DNA from: an uncultured Rhizobium sp.
GTDB taxonomy: Bacteria > Pseudomonadota > Alphaproteobacteria > Rhizobiales > Rhizobiaceae
Direction: 5' to 3'
Length of the DNA stretch: 34,361 bases
NCBI GenBank assembly: GCA_945952045.1
Contig: CAMFHE010000048.1
Location: 1-34,361, forward strand
A program made the position numbers and the translations under genes. The notes below the pieces were generated by a model that was not told the origin of the DNA, made no database searches, and saw nothing but the letters and a program-made list of their open reading frames with translations. Numbering within the stretch: the stretch's first letter is position 1; each line of letters begins with the position of its first letter. Below are positions 33,095 through 34,361 of the stretch, piece after piece.

Positions 33095-33327
33095 GTGAAG
33101 GGCTTTTCTGCTCCTGAACGGCATCGGACCATCGGCATGTGCCCTTACGCGACAACTCCACGACTCGTTATCGTTGAGTATCCTGCGATGACCGTACGGC
33201 AATACGGTTCATGCCAACATCGGTGACGACAACGAACTTGGGTTCACTTCCAAGGCTGCGGCGCGAACTGCATGCTCTCAATCGCACAAGCAGCACCCCG
33301 CTTCCCATCGATAGTGGGTGCCATGAC

Positions 33328-34212
33328 TCAGCCCATACGCTCGGACTTGTGGGAGCCCGGCCCTGGGGGGAAGACGATCGTCTTGTTGCCATTCATGAAG
33401 ACGCGGTGGTGGATGTGGGCGTGGACGGCGCGGGCGAGAACCTGGCTCTCCACGTCGCGGCCGATCGAGACATAGTCCTCAGCCGACTGCGCATGGGTGA
33501 TGCGGGCAACGTCCTGCTCGATGATTGGGCCTTCGTCGAGATCGGCCGTCACATAATGCGCCGTCGCCCCGATCAGCTTCACCCCGCGCTCGAAGGCCTG
33601 CTTGTAGGGGTTGGCGCCCTTGAACGACGGCAGGAACGAGTGGTGGATGTTGATGATGCGGCCCGACGTCTTCGCGCAGACGGCATCGGACAGCACCTGC
33701 ATGTAGCGGGCAAGAACGATCAGGTCCGCACCGGATTGCTCGACCACGTCCATCAGGCGCGCCTCAGCCTGCGGCTTGTTCTCCTTGGTCACCTTGATGT
33801 GGTGGAAAGGGATGTCGTGGTTGACGATCACCTTCTGGTAATCGAAATGGTTGGAGACCACACCGACGATGTCGATCGGCAGAGCCCCGATCTTCCAGCG
33901 ATAGAGCAGGTCGTTGAGACAATGGCCGAAACGCGACACCATCAGCAGCACCTTCATGCGATCGGTGCTGTTGTGGAATTCGTAGGTCATGCCGAATTTC
34001 GCAGCGACCGGCGCAAAGCCCGCATCGATCTCCTGTTGCGGCATGCCGCCTTCGCTTGTGAAGGTCAGGCGCATGAAGAATAGGCCCGTTTCCAGATCGT
34101 CGAACTGTGAACTGTCGACGATGTTGCACGCCGCATCGGCAAGATAGCCCGTGATCGCGGCGACGATGCCGCGGGTTGATCGGCAGGATACGGTCAGGAC
34201 GTGGCTTTTCAT
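33328..34212 (-). CDS. purU: Formyltetrahydrofolate deformylase
   Basis: This 294-residue protein has an N-terminal ACT domain (about 5-85, GIVAAITGYLADAACNIVDS) and a formyltransferase-like catalytic domain. The conserved NIHHSFLPSFKGANPYKQAF and ATAHYVTADLDEGPIIEQD are intact. It releases formate from 10-formyl-THF, regenerating THF. The start at 34212 (MKSHVLTVSC) has GGAG about 9 bases upstream; the open frame further upstream is not used. It follows a probable etfA end on the same strand, a setting known near sarcosine and betaine demethylation genes, where one-carbon units accumulate. Confidence 0.93.
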   Translation of the reverse strand: MKSHVLTVSCRSTRGIVAAITGYLADAACNIVDSSQFDDLETGLFFMRLTFTSEGGMPQQEIDAGFAPVAAKFGMTYEFHNSTDRMKVLLMVSRFGHCLNDLLYRWKIGALPIDIVGVVSNHFDYQKVIVNHDIPFHHIKVTKENKPQAEARLMDVVEQSGADLIVLARYMQVLSDAVCAKTSGRIINIHHSFLPSFKGANPYKQAFERGVKLIGATAHYVTADLDEGPIIEQDVARITHAQSAEDYVSIGRDVESQVLARAVHAHIHHRVFMNGNKTIVFPPGPGSHKSERMG

Positions 34213-34244
34213 TCGGCGTGTCTCCAAGGCCTCGGATGTCAGAT

Positions 34245-34275
34245 GAATGGCGCGACCTTTTGGGCCGCGCCATTC
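34245..34275. other. Strong stem-loop between the probable etfA end and purU
   Basis: GAATGGCGCG (34245-34254) pairs perfectly with CGCGCCATTC (34266-34275) around an 11-base loop. No T-run follows on either strand, so it is not a standard terminator. It could be a partial terminator, an RNA-processing site or a stability hairpin that sets different levels of the two genes. Confidence 0.5.
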
Positions 34276-34310
34276 CTCGCTTGGGAGGCGAATATCAGGC
34301 GGGTTCGCGC

Positions 34311-34361
34311 TCAAAGCGCCTTCTGCAATTCCGGCAGGGCTTCGAAGAGGTCTGCGACGAG
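34311..34361 (-). CDS. 3' end of a probable electron transfer flavoprotein alpha subunit
   Basis: The last 16 codons read LVADLFEALPELQKAL before TGA. This closely resembles the C-terminus of ETF alpha subunits, which end in (V/A)DLF-x-x-(V/L)PEL-x-x-(A/K)L. The rest lies outside the window. It is upstream of purU on the same strand. The call rests on 16 residues plus context and is therefore tentative. Confidence 0.5.
   Translation of the reverse strand, partial: LVADLFEALPELQKAL

Noticed and set aside
33095..33392. Possible transposase-like peptide (PKFVVVTDVGMNRIAV, minus) after the exporter operon
   Set aside because: The resemblance is faint, no flanking repeats were found, and part of it overlaps purU; no feature is claimed.
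1..34361. CRISPR arrays, tRNA or rRNA genes, riboswitches
   Set aside because: No regularly spaced repeats, tRNA-like cloverleaf with CCA-adjacent acceptor stem, rRNA segments or known riboswitch cores were noticed on reading; a covariance-model scan would be decisive.

Overview
The window looks like a stretch of an alphaproteobacterial chromosome or large replicon of the Rhizobiales (Rhizobium/Agrobacterium/Ensifer type). The grounds are high GC, tight ATGA-type gene overlaps, a BcsA-BcsB cellulose synthase pair, an IclR-controlled pcaIJF operon, purU beside an ETF gene end, and many regulators and transporters. Gene identities are read from motifs by eye; no database search was run.

Layout. 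Positions 1-81 hold the start of an unidentified minus-strand gene, divergent from an AraC regulator (451-1545). Positions 1733-4828 hold a PLP aminotransferase, a divergent XRE-cupin regulator with a duplicated palindromic operator, and an MFS carrier. Positions 4917-7798 form a minus-strand operon: an HdeD-like membrane protein fused to a putative permuted papain-like domain, an MFS carrier and a STAS protein. After about 600 bp of AT-rich non-coding DNA comes a plus-strand cellulose synthase unit, bcsA-bcsB plus a large exported repeat protein (8409-14919), closed by a strong terminator. A blue-copper protein follows (15136-15561).

Positions 15.7-16.5 kb are an AT-rich patch with one unknown gene, abutting the 3' stump of an MFS gene. 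Positions 16744-20013 are a minus-strand arsenic operon: arsR, a GNAT acetyltransferase gene, a decayed LMW-phosphatase-type arsC, acr3, glutaredoxin-type arsC and arsH. Its promoter side borders remnants of IS110 and IS30 transposases. Next come an SDR dehydrogenase and a full-length enolase-superfamily gene. Upstream of the latter lies the C-terminal stump of a second enolase-superfamily gene, cut off by the end of an IS6-type element.

Positions 23255-26777 are a beta-ketoadipate module: a PcaR-like IclR regulator divergent from pcaI-pcaJ-pcaF, with a clear inverted-repeat operator between them. Together these convert 3-oxoadipate to acetyl-CoA and succinyl-CoA. Positions 26.9-27.7 kb are a regulator graveyard, with a LysR 3' end and an IclR 3' end placed head to head. 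Positions 27849-33094 hold a membrane-anchored AraC regulator followed by a four-gene MacB/FtsX-type export operon. The window ends with purU and the last codons of a probable ETF alpha-subunit gene, an arrangement seen near one-carbon/betaine demethylation genes.

Overall, intact metabolic and envelope operons are separated by scars of mobile elements and gene decay. The most unusual intact unit is the cellulose synthase cluster: its BcsA keeps every catalytic motif but lacks the canonical c-di-GMP-binding residues, and it has no adjacent endoglucanase gene.
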